Source of the DNA: Globisporangium splendens
Taxonomy: Eukaryota > Oomycota > Peronosporomycetes > Pythiales > Pythiaceae
DNA: 64,000 bases
Direction: 5' to 3'
Assembly: GCA_006386115.1 (NCBI GenBank)
Contig: VFIW01000030.1
Location: forward strand, 372,001 to 436,000
In this document: positions 9,945-20,438 of the stretch, piece after piece
How positions within the stretch are numbered: the first letter of the stretch is position 1
How the letters are laid out: each line of letters opens with the position of its first letter
Notes under the pieces: generated by a model
What the model was told of the DNA's origin: nothing
The model's database searches: none
Seen by the model: the letters and a program-made list of their open reading frames with translations, nothing else
Made by a program: the position numbers and the translations under genes

Positions 9945-10350
9945 GTAGGGATTTGAAAAGAGAACACAGAACACAAAATGCCTTCGGGTAGTAAGTAGAT
10001 CGGGCGATCGTCAGTCAGTCGGATATGTGCAGCTTCTGCTTAGTGAACAAGGACGAAAACCCAAACACTCGTTGCCAACGTGTAGCTTTTTTTTCCGTGT
10101 TGCGTTGCTGTTGGATGTGTGTAAGCGTGTCTTCGTAATTTGTGCAGCCCTTGCACAAATTGCACAACGCAACGCTGGACGTTTGCTGGCATTTACTTCA
10201 GTATTACATACGAATGAATCCTTTGGACTCGAACAAGCATTATTGTCTTCACGCACTAAAGAGCTACGGTCATCGCTTTGCGCGTTCGAGACGCCGAAGT
10301 TCACCAACGACGCTATTGCAATAAACTACTTCAAGTAGCATTCCTGACGT
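9945..10350. other. Intergenic, no gene seen
   Basis: 3' flank of the repeat protein and the gap before the CRN-like relic. It holds short T-rich tracts and no frame with coding character. Confidence 0.5.
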
Positions 10351-11126
10351 TTACCTTTCGACTCTCAATATTGCCACCCTGGCCAACGAATCGAACCCAC
10401 TCGTGACTGTAATATCTAACCGTTTGCTGTTCCCAGCATCGCGAACCTCTGGGAGAACATATTGAGAGCTGCGCCTCGCATCTAAAATGCCACGAATCGA
10501 CGCACAGAGTTCATACTGAAAAGCATACTCGCTGGGAGATTCTCGATTGCTCACGAGCTCATTCGCAATCGTTCCAGGCTTCATGAGTTGCAGCGACAGA
10601 GCCAAAAGCTCGAGAGGATCGCTCGTAGAAGATACTCGCTCGATTTCTCGCACATGCTTGGCTTCTGTGCACAGTAGACGCATTATCTCGGACGCATTTA
10701 TCAAGGCGGTCGCGGAGTCGACACGCCGTTGTCGTCTTGCCAATCTGGTGCAATCCATAAAGCACAGCGGTCGAGTCTTCCGAGAAGGCGAAAAGATGCG
10801 AGCGAGCATCTGAAACGTTTCGATTTCGTCCACAGGAACCGAGTAGCAGTCTATCTTGACCGGACCCGGGAAAGACACGAGTTCATGTGCCGGTCGGGTC
10901 TTCTTCGTATGAATACCAGGACCGTCTGAGTGTTGACACAATGCTCATGGTGAGCTTTGTCCCCAGAAGTCAGTGCTGTATTGAGAAGCATCGCGTTGTA
11001 ATGTTTCCTCAGGTCAGCATCGTCCACGTGCTCGTCTCTTGTGACGAATACGAGCTTCAAAGCGCTGCAGAGGACAGAAAAATTGAGCGTCGCACAGTAA
11101 GAAGTTTTTGAGGTCAAGTTGATCAC
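10351..11126 (-). pseudogene. CRN-like (Crinkler) P-loop NTPase / nuclease-domain relic
   Basis: Three minus-strand frames overlap in the order expected for one protein. An upstream piece reads VFVTRDEHVDDADLRKHYNA. It is followed by PGPVKIDCYSVPVDEIETFQ, then by a frame carrying a Walker A-like site VLYGLHQIGKTTTACRL (near 10745). The frame then returns to DPLELLALSLQLMKPGTIA and SPSEYAFQYELCASIRGIL...YVLPEVRD...RLDITV (10351-10600). The 'SEYxFQxELxxxLRxLL...LPEVRxxxxxRLDI' pattern is typical of the restriction-endonuclease-like module in oomycete CRN effectors, which often carry an upstream NTPase. No N-terminal LFLAK-type secretion domain is visible. Frame breaks indicate a pseudogene. Family assignment is tentative. 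Confidence 0.5.
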
Positions 11127-12563
11127 GTGGTTTCCTTTTCTTCATGTTTTCAAATCAGTCAATAACCGGAATACCTTGTTATTTTTTCGTGAAAGCGTCT
11201 TGACATGAGGCGATTGGACATTTCTGCATGTCATGGAACACTGTGTTCTTGTTTCCCCGTGGCGTTTCCCGTCATAGTGCTTATTGGACAGGAAAAAGGA
11301 AGAACTCCCCTTGACTACTCCAAGACGGAGCCCGACACTAGAACGATTCGCGACGCATCATCCGGCCATTTCGAGTCCACACCGGATCAAACATGGTGCA
11401 AGCGTTCAAACTTGTTCTGACGAGAAATTTCACTCGACTTTCGATACGAAAGGGCATTGAGCACGCCAACGGCATCGCCAGCATTATTCTTCTGGGAAGC
11501 TACGCTGCAGTAGCAATTTGACTGGCACAGTTGAACACCACGCTGCAACATCGTCAGTAATTTGGAGGCAACAACGTGGAACAAATCTCTGTTCAGCGCA
11601 ACCAAATTGCATCAAATCAGATGCAATCAATTTCATACACTTTGATTGCAATACGGAGTGATTTACAGGAAAAACTAACGGACAAGAGATCTAATTTTTT
11701 GCTGATACCCAACAAAACCACTCTGATACTTGCCGCATCATGGCGCTCTGTTGCTGTTAGCAACAATTCTTGACAAAAGAAAACTTGCAGCCAGTCAAAA
11801 CGCACACAAGGCGAAGAGTCTTATTTCCCAGCCAATCAAAACGCAAAGGGAGATAAAAAGTAGGTTATTGTCTGATGTCGGGTGTGACTTCACCGATTGC
11901 CACCACCCGAGTGCTCGTCGATCCACTGCGCCAACTTGCACATCGCAGGCACACGCAGCAATCTCACACAAGTCCACTGGCAATTGATACCAACTCACCT
12001 CATGCAGAATGAGCATCGCTCGGTGGTCAAGCCCGTTGGACGTCGATGTCAGTGCTCCTCATAGCACAAGCGTGCTACAGTGTCCACTGGAGCAACGTGA
12101 GCACACCCCCGAGAGTTCTGCACCTGCAATACGCCAGTCTGACTGAGCAACAGTAGACATCAATCCAGGCAATAACTTCAGAATCGTGGCTGCCGCGATC
12201 TTCCACCGCATCGTCACATTGATGATAATGATGATATGCAATTGCTCCGTTACCTTTCAGGCAAGCGTCGGCATTGAAGTGCATGGCTCCTTTGCGGCAA
12301 TGCAGCTCATGCATGCACGCTCATTGACGCAAAGCCATGTTGCACTCACACACTTGAACTGCCGCTCATGCTCCTCATGCGTTTATGGAAACACAACATG
12401 CGCTCACACCCATGGATGCAAAGTCATGGTGCCACATGCGCGCATTGCTGTCGCAGCTGTAACTGACACATACGCAAACGAAGGAAAAAGCCGCCGAAGG
12501 ATCGAGAATCAAGGAACCCATGTGGCAACTTGCAATCTTCATAGCCAAAGCATGCATTGTCCA
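11127..12563. other. Gene-poor region, no supported gene
   Basis: About 1.4 kb with many short frames on both strands and stops in all. The minus strand near 11390-11800 holds fragments (CQELLLTATERHDAASIRVV) that might extend the CRN-like relic, but no motif supports this. A 45-codon plus-strand frame at 12009 (MSIARWSSPLDVDVSAPHST) has no splice or family support. Confidence 0.4.
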
Positions 12564-12960
12564 TCAAACCTCTTGAGCAGCTTTTGCAGCGTCGAGAGAA
12601 TCAATCTTCTCGGTGGGGTATCTGCACCACACGAAAGCTTCTGATCATTGCCCCAAAATGAGCATTAGCGCAAGCGCAGCCCCGCTTGTCTGCCACCAAA
12701 GTCCCTTGCACCTGATTTTCCAACTGCAGCTATCTCTTGCAATTGCAGCGCAGCCGAGGCATCATCAGTGGAGATGCAATTGCCCAACTCCGTTGGCGTC
12801 GTGTCCATTGTCCCCGCCATGTTGAAGATGCCGCCGAAGGAGCCGTTTGGTGCGTGACGCACTCGACGTTTCTCTGGCGGATCTGGTCCACAGACCAAGT
12901 TGAAGCAGATGCTGTGACAGGGACACGTCACTTACCCCTTTGCGCTGTGTCACCTTGCAT
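12564..12960 (-). CDS. Small spliced gene; possible SPIRAL1/Jupiter-like microtubule-associated protein
   Basis: Three exons can be joined in phase. Exon 1 (12936-12960) runs from ATG 12960 (MQGDTAQR) to a GTAAGT donor. Exon 2 (12712-12882) reads PPEKRRVRHAPNGSFGGIF and ends at a GTGCAAG donor. Exon 3 reads YPTEKIDSLDAAKAAQEV and stops at about 12564. The product is about 90 residues, hydrophilic. The segment RRVRHAPNGSFGGIF resembles the 'RV..PPGG.S..IFG' motif of Jupiter/HN1 and SPIRAL1 microtubule-associated proteins, with NG in place of GG. The consistent phases and the coding look of the last exon support a gene; the family call is weak, and the exon 3 acceptor is not certain. Confidence 0.45.
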
Positions 12961-13429
12961 AACGCTTACGTTGCGCGAAGAGTGCGTCGAAGCAGCCAAT
13001 TGAAGTATCCATCAACGTGGCTCCGAAAATCGTCCATCTGCCTCTTTACCTAACGCAATGACCACAATTATCGCTTGTATTGATACCAGCATAACCCTTA
13101 TAAAACAAATATTTGCTTCATCTTTTTAATCGCAGTCGCTCTGTCTATGCAACCGAGACAGGGAGAGGACCACCATTCCGTGACGCACGCGCGTCATCGC
13201 GATTGCATCGTGTGCTCCTTATTGCCCAACCAGCACGCAGCAGCAATGTGCTGTGCGCGACGAGAGCGCAGTCACGGCCGCCGCTTCCCATGCGCTGCAA
13301 CAGCGGGTGGCAGCATAGGTTGCGGTGGTGACGCGCTCGCGTTTGCGCGCAGACACGCGCCGTCCGAGTGCTGCCACGCTCTTCAACAAGGGAGACTGAG
13401 CGACTGAGGCAATACGCCGTTCCTGAAGA
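12961..13429. other. Upstream region of PEPCK, no gene seen
   Basis: Between the small minus-strand gene and the PEPCK initiator motif. It contains an AT-rich patch (13060-13130) and a long open but non-coding-looking frame reading into PEPCK. Confidence 0.4.
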
Positions 13430-13446
13430 GCTCATTTCCCAATTGG
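13430..13446 (+). promoter_or_regulatory. Oomycete Inr core promoter element of PEPCK
   Basis: GCTCATTTCCCAATTGG closely matches the oomycete initiator plus flanking region (GCTCATTYYNCAWTTT). It lies about 40-55 bases before ATG 13485, giving a normal short leader. It also supports ATG 13485 over the upstream in-frame Met at 13368. Confidence 0.7.
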
Positions 13447-13484
13447 CCTCCAACCACCAACAACAAGAGCAACAACCACACAAG

Positions 13485-15083
13485 ATGGCTCACGAAACCA
13501 CGACGGCGCAACTGAACCTGGGCGCCATCGGCATCACGAACGACTGCCCGGTGTTCCACAACCTCACGTACGCGCAACTCGCGGAGCACGAGGAGAAGTA
13601 CAAGGAAGGCACGTTCGTGGCCAACGGCACGTTCGCCGTGGACACGGGCAAGTTCACGGGCCGCTCGCCCAAGGACAAGTTCATCGTGAAGCAAGCGCCT
13701 TCCGAGGACAACATTTGGTGGGGCGAGATCAACCAGCCGACCACGCCTGAGGTGTTTGACGTGCTGCTCGCCAAGGCCACCAAGCACTTTTCGCAAGTCG
13801 AGCGCATGTACGTGTTCGATGGCTACTGCGGTGTGAACGAGAAGACGCGTCTGAACGTGCGCATGATCACGGAGCTCGCGTGGCAGCACCACTTCGTGAC
13901 CAACATGTTCATCCGTCCCGAGTTCAAGGACGTGGCGCAGAACTTCAACGCGGATTTCACGATCATCAACGCGTGCAACGTCGTGGACGAGGACTGGAAG
14001 GCGCACGGTCTGCACTCGGAGGTGTTTGTGATCTTCAACATTGAGAAGCGCCTCGCGGTCATCGGCGGCACGTTCTACGGCGGCGAGATGAAGAAGGGCA
14101 TCTTCTCGATGATGAACTACTTCCTGCCGCTCGACGGCGTCATGGCCATGCACGCGTCGGCCAACATTGGCCAGAAGGGAGACACGGCAATCTTTTTCGG
14201 GCTCTCGGGCACGGGCAAGACGACGCTGTCGGCCGACCCGAAGCGCGAGCTCATCGGCGACGACGAGCACGGCTGGGACGACGAGGGCGTGTTCAACTTC
14301 GAAGGCGGCTGCTACGCCAAGACGATCGACCTGAGCGCCGAGAACGAGCCCGACATCTTCAACGCGATCCGCCGCGACGCGATGCTCGAGAACGTCTGGA
14401 TCGACGAGAACAACGTGCCGGACTACTTCAACAGCTCCAAGACGGAGAACGGCCGTGTGTCGTACCCGATCTACCACATCCCGCACCATCAGCCGAACTC
14501 GCGCGGCAACCACCCGACGTGCGTGATCTTCCTCACGTGCGACGCGTACGGCGTGCTGCCGCCAGTGTCCAAGTTGACGTCGGGTCAGGCACAGTACCAC
14601 TTCCTCTCGGGCTACACGGCCAAGGTCGCGGGCACGGAGCGCGGCATCACGGAGCCGCAGGCTACGTTCTCGACGTGCTTTGGCGCCGCGTTCATGACGC
14701 TGCACCCGACCAAGTATGCCGACCTGCTCAAGAAGAAGCTCGAGGAGCACAAGACGCAGGTGTACCTGATCAACACGGGCTGGAGTGGCGGTGCCTACGG
14801 CGTGGGCAAGCGCATGAAGCTCTCGTACACGCGCAAGTGCGTGGACGCCGTGATCGACGGCAGCATCAACAACGCGGAGTTCGCGGAGGACCCAGTGTTC
14901 GGCGTGCAGATTCCGTCGGCCGTCGAGGGTGTGCCCTCGGAGATCTTGAACCCGCGCAACGCCTGGGAGGACAAGAACGCGTTCGACGCCACGGCGCACA
15001 AGCTCGCGAGCGCGTTCCAGGAGAACTTCAAGCAGTTCATTCTCGCGGACAACGATCTGTCGGTGTATGGTCCACGCGTCTAA
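13485..15083 (+). CDS. PCK1: ATP-dependent phosphoenolpyruvate carboxykinase
   Basis: Catalyses oxaloacetate + ATP to phosphoenolpyruvate + CO2 + ADP, the committed step of gluconeogenesis. Intronless, 532 residues, the normal length for the ATP class. Visible features are RxSPKDKF near residue 60, the P-loop GLSGTGKTT (239-247), the kinase-2 loop [20 protein letters not shown] (257 on, metal and ATP binding), the substrate region [12 protein letters not shown] (about 154-165) and the C-terminal [20 protein letters not shown]. Codon use is very GC3-rich, suggesting strong expression. The start at MAHETT is chosen because the initiator motif lies between it and the upstream in-frame Met. It is convergent with coilin, 127 bases away, and shares its neighbourhood with malate synthase. 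Confidence 0.98.
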   Translation: MAHETTTAQLNLGAIGITNDCPVFHNLTYAQLAEHEEKYKEGTFVANGTFAVDTGKFTGRSPKDKFIVKQAPSEDNIWWGEINQPTTPEVFDVLLAKATKHFSQVERMYVFDGYCGVNEKTRLNVRMITELAWQHHFVTNMFIRPEFKDVAQNFNADFTIINACNVVDEDWKAHGLHSEVFVIFNIEKRLAVIGGTFYGGEMKKGIFSMMNYFLPLDGVMAMHASANIGQKGDTAIFFGLSGTGKTTLSADPKRELIGDDEHGWDDEGVFNFEGGCYAKTIDLSAENEPDIFNAIRRDAMLENVWIDENNVPDYFNSSKTENGRVSYPIYHIPHHQPNSRGNHPTCVIFLTCDAYGVLPPVSKLTSGQAQYHFLSGYTAKVAGTERGITEPQATFSTCFGAAFMTLHPTKYADLLKKKLEEHKTQVYLINTGWSGGAYGVGKRMKLSYTRKCVDAVIDGSINNAEFAEDPVFGVQIPSAVEGVPSEILNPRNAWEDKNAFDATAHKLASAFQENFKQFILADNDLSVYGPRV

Positions 15084-15210
15084 GTAGAAGGGCTGTGGTT
15101 TGTCCTCATCGTCAAGGGATCGTCGAAGTAGATATTGCGTCGCTGCCTTTAAACAAAAGTAAGTAAACGTCTTATATTTGTGTTCATTGCTCTCGACCAT
15201 GTTGTGCTTT

Positions 15211-17217
15211 TCAAGGCTGTTGTTGGTTCTGGAGCTCGTTCATGACTTGGGAACTCGGTCCGTCCAGGTACCGAAGCTCGCTGAGTTCGCTTACTTGGAC
15301 AACGGTGTCTTCCTCGCTATTTTCAAGCTGTGTCTCTTTTTCTTTCCACTGGAGCTGTTGGTCGTTTATGGAGAGCGCCATGGACTTCACACAGATCGTT
15401 CCTTCGCTTCGAGCGACACTCGTCACGTGTCCACAGAGCCACGCACTGAGGAGCGGCTGCCACGTCTCCATGCACAGCGTCAGGGTCTTGTACGCGATCA
15501 CGTCGCTAACAGCCACGGACTCAGTCGAGATGGCGATCGTCGAAGGTGGCTGGGGAAACTTTGCCAGCAAACTCGGGATATCCTGTGTCAAGCAGAGAGA
15601 AACACGGCGTTAGCGTGATTGTTTAGAAAATATGAATCAGCGTCACGAATCATCTCCACGTACAATACTCGGTGCTGGGACTGGATCTTGTGTAGGAGTG
15701 TCGTGGATGGAGGCGACGATTTCATACGGTCGCTTCCACATCTCGTCCGCTTTCGCTTTCTTTTTGGAAGAGCCTGCTGCTGGGTTACCATTTGCTGCCT
15801 GAGGGTTTCTCTTGTCGTGCGACTGTCTCCGTCTTGAGCGCTCGGTTGTCGCAGCTGCTGCTTCGGGACGTGGTCCATACTTGTGGAGCTCCTGCGGGAT
15901 ATACGCGCTACGGGGTTTCCGCACGTTTAGCGCCTTTTCCGCTGGTGCCACGAGTTGACTCTCACCGGCATCGTCAAAGCGGACGTGGCTCTTTACGATC
16001 GGCGTTGTTGTAGCAGCTGATGAGTCTCCGACATTGGACACAGCCACGGAATGACTTTGCGGGGGTGCAACTGACGCAGCCGGTGGCGTAAGCACACAAG
16101 ATCTTTGAGAATCCACCGAATTGGCATTCGACGTGGGTGGCAGAGTGCTTTTGCGGATCACGATCGCCTCCTTCCCATTGTTGGCAGTCGTGGTGGACGC
16201 TTCGCGTGGCTTTCGGTGGCGAGGACGGCGTCTTCTTCTCTGCTTCTGCTCAGTTTCTGCTGCTGCTGCATGTGGCTTGTTCAGTGAAGCAACAGACTTG
16301 CTGTTCACAGTAGGTCTTGTCGGCAATGCGGGTGCAGGTGGTTGCGATGTGCGAAGACGCTTCCGTTCTGGCTCCGTGGGCTTCTCGTCCTCACTCTCCG
16401 AGTCGCTACTACTGCTGTTGCTGCTGCTAGAGTCATCGCTTGAGCTGCTAGAGTCCGACTTGGAACTGCGCTCTTTGTCGCCATTCGCTTTGCGCTTGGA
16501 CGTCGCAAGGATTTTCCGAGGCTTCTTCGCGTGCTCTTTACGCTCATTGCCATCATCTTCTCCGTTACCAATACCACTACTACTACTACTGCTGCTGCTC
16601 TCCTTGTTCGCTTTCGCAGCCAGCTTTTCGGCAGCTTTCGCCTTCTGTCGCTGCGACTTCTGTTGCTTCTCCTCTTTCTCCTTCTTCTTCGATTCTTTGC
16701 GTCGCTTCTTCTCTTCGATCGCCGCTTCCCGCGCTTGCTGCTGCATCTCCTGGAGCTGTCGCAACTGGCGCTTCCTGCGCTTCTGATCGTGCTTGTCCAG
16801 CTCCACATCCTCCTCGCTCTCGTCCATGGGGCTGCCGAACAGCATCGCGACATCCCGCTGCTTGTAGCCGCTGGATAACGGCACGCTTCGTGCACTGCTC
16901 ACACTACTACTGCTGCTATACGGCGTCACTATCCCAGAGCTAACGCAGTGCACGTGGATCTCGTCGTTGTCGCGCACGATGCGCACGTCCTGGTTCGGCA
17001 GCAGCGGCAGCTCCTGCAGCACCAGCTCGATGCCCGACGGACACGCGCCGAGCAGCTCGAACTCGGCCATGATCGCGTACGCGAGGTCGCCCACGAGTTT
17101 CGCGCCGCGCGGCACCAGGTACCAGCACGCGCAGAACCCGCGCCGGCGCTCCACGAAGCGCGCGATCTCGTCAGCAAACACTAGCTTGATGCGCTGCTCC
17201 ATTTTCGCCAGCTCCAT
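15211..17217 (-). CDS. COIL: Coilin (Cajal body scaffold)
   Basis: Two exons, 15664-17217 and 15211-15582, split by an 81-nt intron with a GTACGT donor and CACAG acceptor in phase 0; about 641 residues. Coilin organises Cajal bodies, where snRNPs mature. The N-terminal ubiquitin-like coilin domain is visible (QRIKLVFADEIARF...WYLVPRGAKLVGDLAYAI...CPSGIELVLQELPLLPNQDV). The long middle is basic and Ser-rich (KKKEKEEKQQKSQRQKAKAA; poly-Ser with Asp/Glu; RRRRRPRHRKPR), as in coilins, with likely nuclear localisation and phosphorylation sites. The C-terminal exon holds the atypical Tudor-like domain (VAVSDVIAYKTLTLCMETWQ...GTICVKSMAL). ATG 17217 is placed directly before the conserved domain. Divergent from malate synthase. 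Confidence 0.85.
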
Positions 17218-17525
17218 TTTGCTTTGTTGCGCAAAGGTAACAGAGAGCCACACACAAAGACTGAAGAAACCGAGATAATATGATTGGCTATAAGTCAGTG
17301 TGAATAGATGGAACGATCTTTTCATTGGTAGATATCTGCACTGAATGCAAATCCTGAATGGATCTACCTCTTGTATTCCATACCTCTTGATGCACACAAC
17401 AAAGTCAGACATTCATTTCCATATGAATAGACTTGCAGTGCACATGAACGGGTACATGCAGTATATAGAGGTATATATAGATGCCAGCATCTCGCACAGT
17501 GATCCATTTTTGCGCATTCAGAGAA

Positions 17526-17545
17526 GGCTCCATTCCACATTCTTC
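17526..17545 (+). promoter_or_regulatory. Initiator-like motif of malate synthase
   Basis: GCTCCATTCCACATTCTTCC lies 16-35 bases before ATG 17561. It resembles the oomycete Inr/FPR consensus with one extra base, and sits within the 343-bp divergent spacer shared with coilin. Confidence 0.4.
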
Positions 17546-17560
17546 CTGCATATCCATACG

Positions 17561-20041
17561 ATGGACCGCATCGCGCGCCTGCAGAAGCAGCTCCGCGCCA
17601 CGCAGAATGGCACCAGCAACAGCAACAGCGGCGTCTCTGTGCCTCCACCCGCTGCTGCTGGTGGCGGCGTGCACGTCTCGCAGTGCGACGCGGCGCTGGA
17701 CGCCGGTGTGTACGACGCCGTGCTGACGCCCCCAGCGCTCGCCTTCGTGACCGAACTCGCCAGCACCTTTGCGCGCGATATTGAGCAGGTGCTATGTATA
17801 TGGCCGTAGGTGTGTGTGTATGCGTCACTAATATGCTTTCCTGTTGGTGTGGTGATTGTAGCTTCACCAGCGCCGCAGTGCACGGCGCGTGGTCGTGGAG
17901 CAGCAGTATGCGGTGCCGACGTTCCTCTCCAGCACGAAAGCGATCCGCGACGATATGAACTGGAAGATCGACCCGATTCCGCCCATTCTGCGCGACCGAC
18001 GCGTCGATATCGGCGATGTGTCGCCTGCGAACCGAGAGTTCCTGCTGCGCTCGTTGAACTCGGGAGCTCAGGTAGCGATCTGAGAGAATCAAGTGGTGGA
18101 TCTTGTGTACTCATTCTAATGTATGGAACATGTACAGGGCGTCCAAGTGGATTTCGACGACGGCCACTGTCCAACGTGGAAGAACACGCTGCTGGGCCAT
18201 TTCAACATCATGGAGGCGAGTCGTGGGACGTTGGTCGTGGATGACGCGACTCTCGTGCGCGACCCAGTGCTGCTTCTTGTTCGACCGCGAGCGTGGAACA
18301 TGGACGAAATGGCACGTGATTGTTCACCGCTTTAGCTATTTCAACCAAACGGCACTTGCCACAACTTCGTCTCATGCTTGTGTGTGTGGAGCAGAATATG
18401 CTGGTCAATGGGACCGTCGTCCCGGGTGCCGTGTTTGACTTTGGGATCCATCTCTTCCACAAGTACGTTGTCCGTATCACTGCAGGAAGCTCGTAATCCG
18501 CGACTCATTCTCATATCTAAGTAACTTTCTGTCTGATGCAGTGGCAAACTCCTGTTTGAGAATGGACGCGGACCATTCCTGTACCTTCCAAAGGTATGCG
18601 CAGTGCCTGCATCTGAAAATGTGAATTTGCAGCATAATGTAGCGACTGTGTGTGTTGCTGTATTCCTACGTGTGTAGCTTGAGGGATTTGAAGAAGCTGC
18701 GCTTTGGAGAAAGCTTTTCGTGCACGCAGAGAAACGTCTGGGGCTGCCAATGGTGCGTTCTACTCATATTCTTTGCAATCGTGAATGCCTCGTCTGAATA
18801 TGCATTGTCCATATGACTGTCAAATGCACCATCAGGGAAGTATCAAGGCCACCGTCCTGATTGAAAACATCTTTGCGGCGTTCGAGATGGACGAAATCCT
18901 CTACGAGTTGCGTCATCACTCGTCCGGATTGAATTGTGGGATGTGGGATTACACGGCGTCGATCGTCGTCAACTTTCGCCACAACAAGGCGTGTTTGCTC
19001 CCAGATCGTCAGCAATGCGTCTCCATGCGATCGGATTTCCTCAAGTACGCTACTTGTGCCTGATCTATGTTATCAAGGGAACCATTTCGGACTAAACGAC
19101 TGTATCATGCTTTTGTATTCGCAGACACTATATGGAGCTCTTGATTCGTACGTGCAAGCGCAGAGGTGCACCGGCGACGACGGGCATGGTGCCGTTTGTT
19201 CTAGACCAACTCCCTCCGAGTCTGTCGAAAGCAGCTGCAATTGAGAAAGCGAGAAGCGCCAAGTTGTTTGAAGCCCTCGCTGGATCGGATGGCGCGCTCG
19301 TGTACGACTTGGCACTGGTCGTGCCCATACAAGAGGTGAAACGTTTGCTTATCGTCTCAGCTAAAAGTGAGTATGGCTAATGACCTGCTTTATTGTCGCA
19401 ACTGCACCAGGTGTTCACTTCGGCGCGCGATCAGGCCAATGCAACGTTGAGGTCGCTGGATCTGCATTCCCCCGTGAACGAGCCATTTTACGAGAAAACG
19501 CTACTGGTGCTGCCACAAGGGTACGTGACGAAGCACTCGGTCGAGCTGAACTTACGAGTCGCGCTCTTTTACGTGCTCGGATGGTTTTACGGCCACGGCA
19601 CCGTCGTTGTCAATGGCTGCGTGGAGGATTCAGCGACCGCAGAGATCTCGCGTGCACAGCTCTGGCAATGGATCCGACACCAAGTCCCGCTCGACAAACC
19701 GAAGCAAGAGCAACAACCAGCGCAAGCACATGCCGTCGAGTACCAAATTGTGGATGCAAAGTACGTGTTTGTGCTTAGCCTTTGCGGACGACGGTGACTT
19801 TAAACTCACTAACTCCTGCTTGTCGTGTGCTTGATGAAATGAACGAAACTCACTCAGTCTCATTCGCTATCTGTTGCTCGAGATCACGCGTCAGGAGATG
19901 CAGAAAAACGTGTATCCGCTGAAGAACCTCGTCGCGGCGATGAACCTCGTGTTCCGTGTCGTGACGATGCGCGTGCCGCCGTTGTTCATGACGACGTTCC
20001 TTCTCGAACAGGAACCGCTTACGAAGTCGCTCGAGCAGTAG
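17561..20041 (+). CDS. Malate synthase, ten exons
   Basis: Condenses glyoxylate and acetyl-CoA to malate in the glyoxylate cycle, letting cells build sugar from fat or acetate. Exons: 17561-17788, 17862-18071, 18138-18311, 18395-18462, 18542-18593, 18678-18752, 18836-19044, 19125-19335, 19411-19760, 19858-20041; all phases agree, giving about 586 residues. Family blocks are LTPPALAFVTELASTF, PIPPILRDRRVDIGDVSPAN, LNSGAQGVQVDFDDGHCPTW, LLLVRPRAWN, FDFGIHLFHN, ENIFAAFEMDEILYELRHH, and NGC-VEDSATAEISRAQLWQWI, which contains the catalytic Asp. Oddities: the usual NCGRWDY reads NCGMWDY, and the C-terminus (SLEQ) has no SKL-type peroxisomal signal. Intron 3 appears to use a GC donor (ATG|GCACGT). 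Confidence 0.95.
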
Positions 20042-20438
20042 GCGACCTCAACAGGTCAAGAGTATCCAACTCAGGTTGAAGTAAATGGCGCGTGTGGATA
20101 TTATCGATGACAATTTTGCTCGTTTTGCATTTTTGAAGGCATGACAGCACTGCAAACTATGTATGTTACCTACAGCTCCGCAGAGTCACTAGGCATGGAT
20201 CTTACTCTCCACACTTCTCTTTCTGGGTATGCATGGACAGCAAAATTGTCGACCTGTGTACGGCAAGGTCTCTCTCGACACAGTGGAGCGTATTTTCGTC
20301 CGATGCAGCCTCAATGACCTCCGCGAACCCCCTCGACATCGCTGATATGTCCATATTGGCATATGGCAGCCCATTGTTGCGATAGTGTACGGAAAAGGTA
20401 AGCCATATACTCACTCAAGAAACAACTACTCTAGCACC
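20042..20438. other. Convergent 3' intergenic region
   Basis: Lies between the stop codons of malate synthase and the DDM1/HELLS-like gene. I see only short frames and nothing to annotate. Confidence 0.5.

Noticed and set aside
8310..9974. 554-codon minus-strand frame opposite the Ala/Glu/Val-repeat protein
   Set aside because: Shadow frame; its Phe/Asp/Leu repeats are the complement of the GAAGCTGTC-type repeat.
10370..10410. tRNA B-box-like GGGTTCGATTCG on the minus strand
   Set aside because: It lies inside the CRN-like frame; no A box, acceptor stem or anticodon arm could be paired around it.
13383..15200. 605-codon minus-strand frame opposite PEPCK
   Set aside because: Antisense shadow of a strongly GC3-biased gene; Arg/Val/Leu-rich translation with no domain.
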